Assembly (NCBI GenBank): GCA_016788945.1
Contig: JAEUSA010000069.1
Coordinates: 1-5,786, forward strand
From: Leptospiraceae bacterium
GTDB lineage: Bacteria > Spirochaetota > Leptospiria > Turneriellales > Turneriellaceae
Length of the DNA: 5,786 bases
Reading direction: 5' to 3'
The notes under the pieces were generated by a model. That model had not been told where the DNA came from. It saw nothing but the letters and a program-made list of their open reading frames with translations, and searched no databases. Positions 5,785-5,786 of this stretch are shown one piece after another. The position numbers and the translations under genes are program-made. Positions within the stretch are counted from its first letter, which is position 1; each line of letters starts with the position of its first letter.

Positions 5785-5786
5785 CA

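Overview
The window is a piece of a bacterial chromosome, roughly mid-50s percent GC by eye. It carries surface-glycan assembly genes next to the serine-biosynthesis gene serA. No rRNA, tRNA, integrase or plasmid gene is visible. Nothing in the sequence fixes the taxon. The lysine- and glutamate-rich proteins and AAA/GAA-rich codon use at moderate GC would fit a Gram-negative-type bacterium, and a Leptospiraceae-like spirochaete such as Turneriella or Leptonema is only a guess.

Layout. (1) Bases 1-1346, plus strand, a tightly packed run: the last 41 codons of a GT4-like glycosyltransferase, a complete family 17 (GT17) glycosyltransferase overlapping it by 4 bp, and a small ABM-fold (antibiotic biosynthesis monooxygenase-like) protein 3 bp further on. 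A weak hairpin with a short T-run follows. (2) Bases 1382-3998, minus strand, a three-gene unit transcribed towards the first run: a SAM-dependent methyltransferase, a GT2 glycosyltransferase whose ATG directly follows the methyltransferase stop, and a divergent GT9 (heptosyltransferase-like) protein overlapping the GT2 gene by 26 bp. (3) Bases 3999-4155, a divergent intergenic region. (4) Bases 4156-5745, plus strand, full-length long-type serA (D-3-phosphoglycerate dehydrogenase), followed by a convincing intrinsic terminator at 5747-5784.

The glycosyltransferases and the methyltransferase together suggest synthesis and decoration of a cell-surface polysaccharide or lipooligosaccharide. The acceptors and sugars cannot be read from sequence. 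serA appears to be an independent housekeeping neighbour.

The most unusual feature is a tandem pair of nearly identical 57-bp units (3711-3823) inside the methyltransferase gene. Each unit is a multiple of three long, contains a stable imperfect hairpin, and is open in all three frames of the coding strand. Together they add 38 Arg/Gly/Ser-rich residues just before the SAM-binding motif. This looks like a gene-invading, frame-preserving palindromic repeat, comparable in concept to the Rickettsia palindromic elements.
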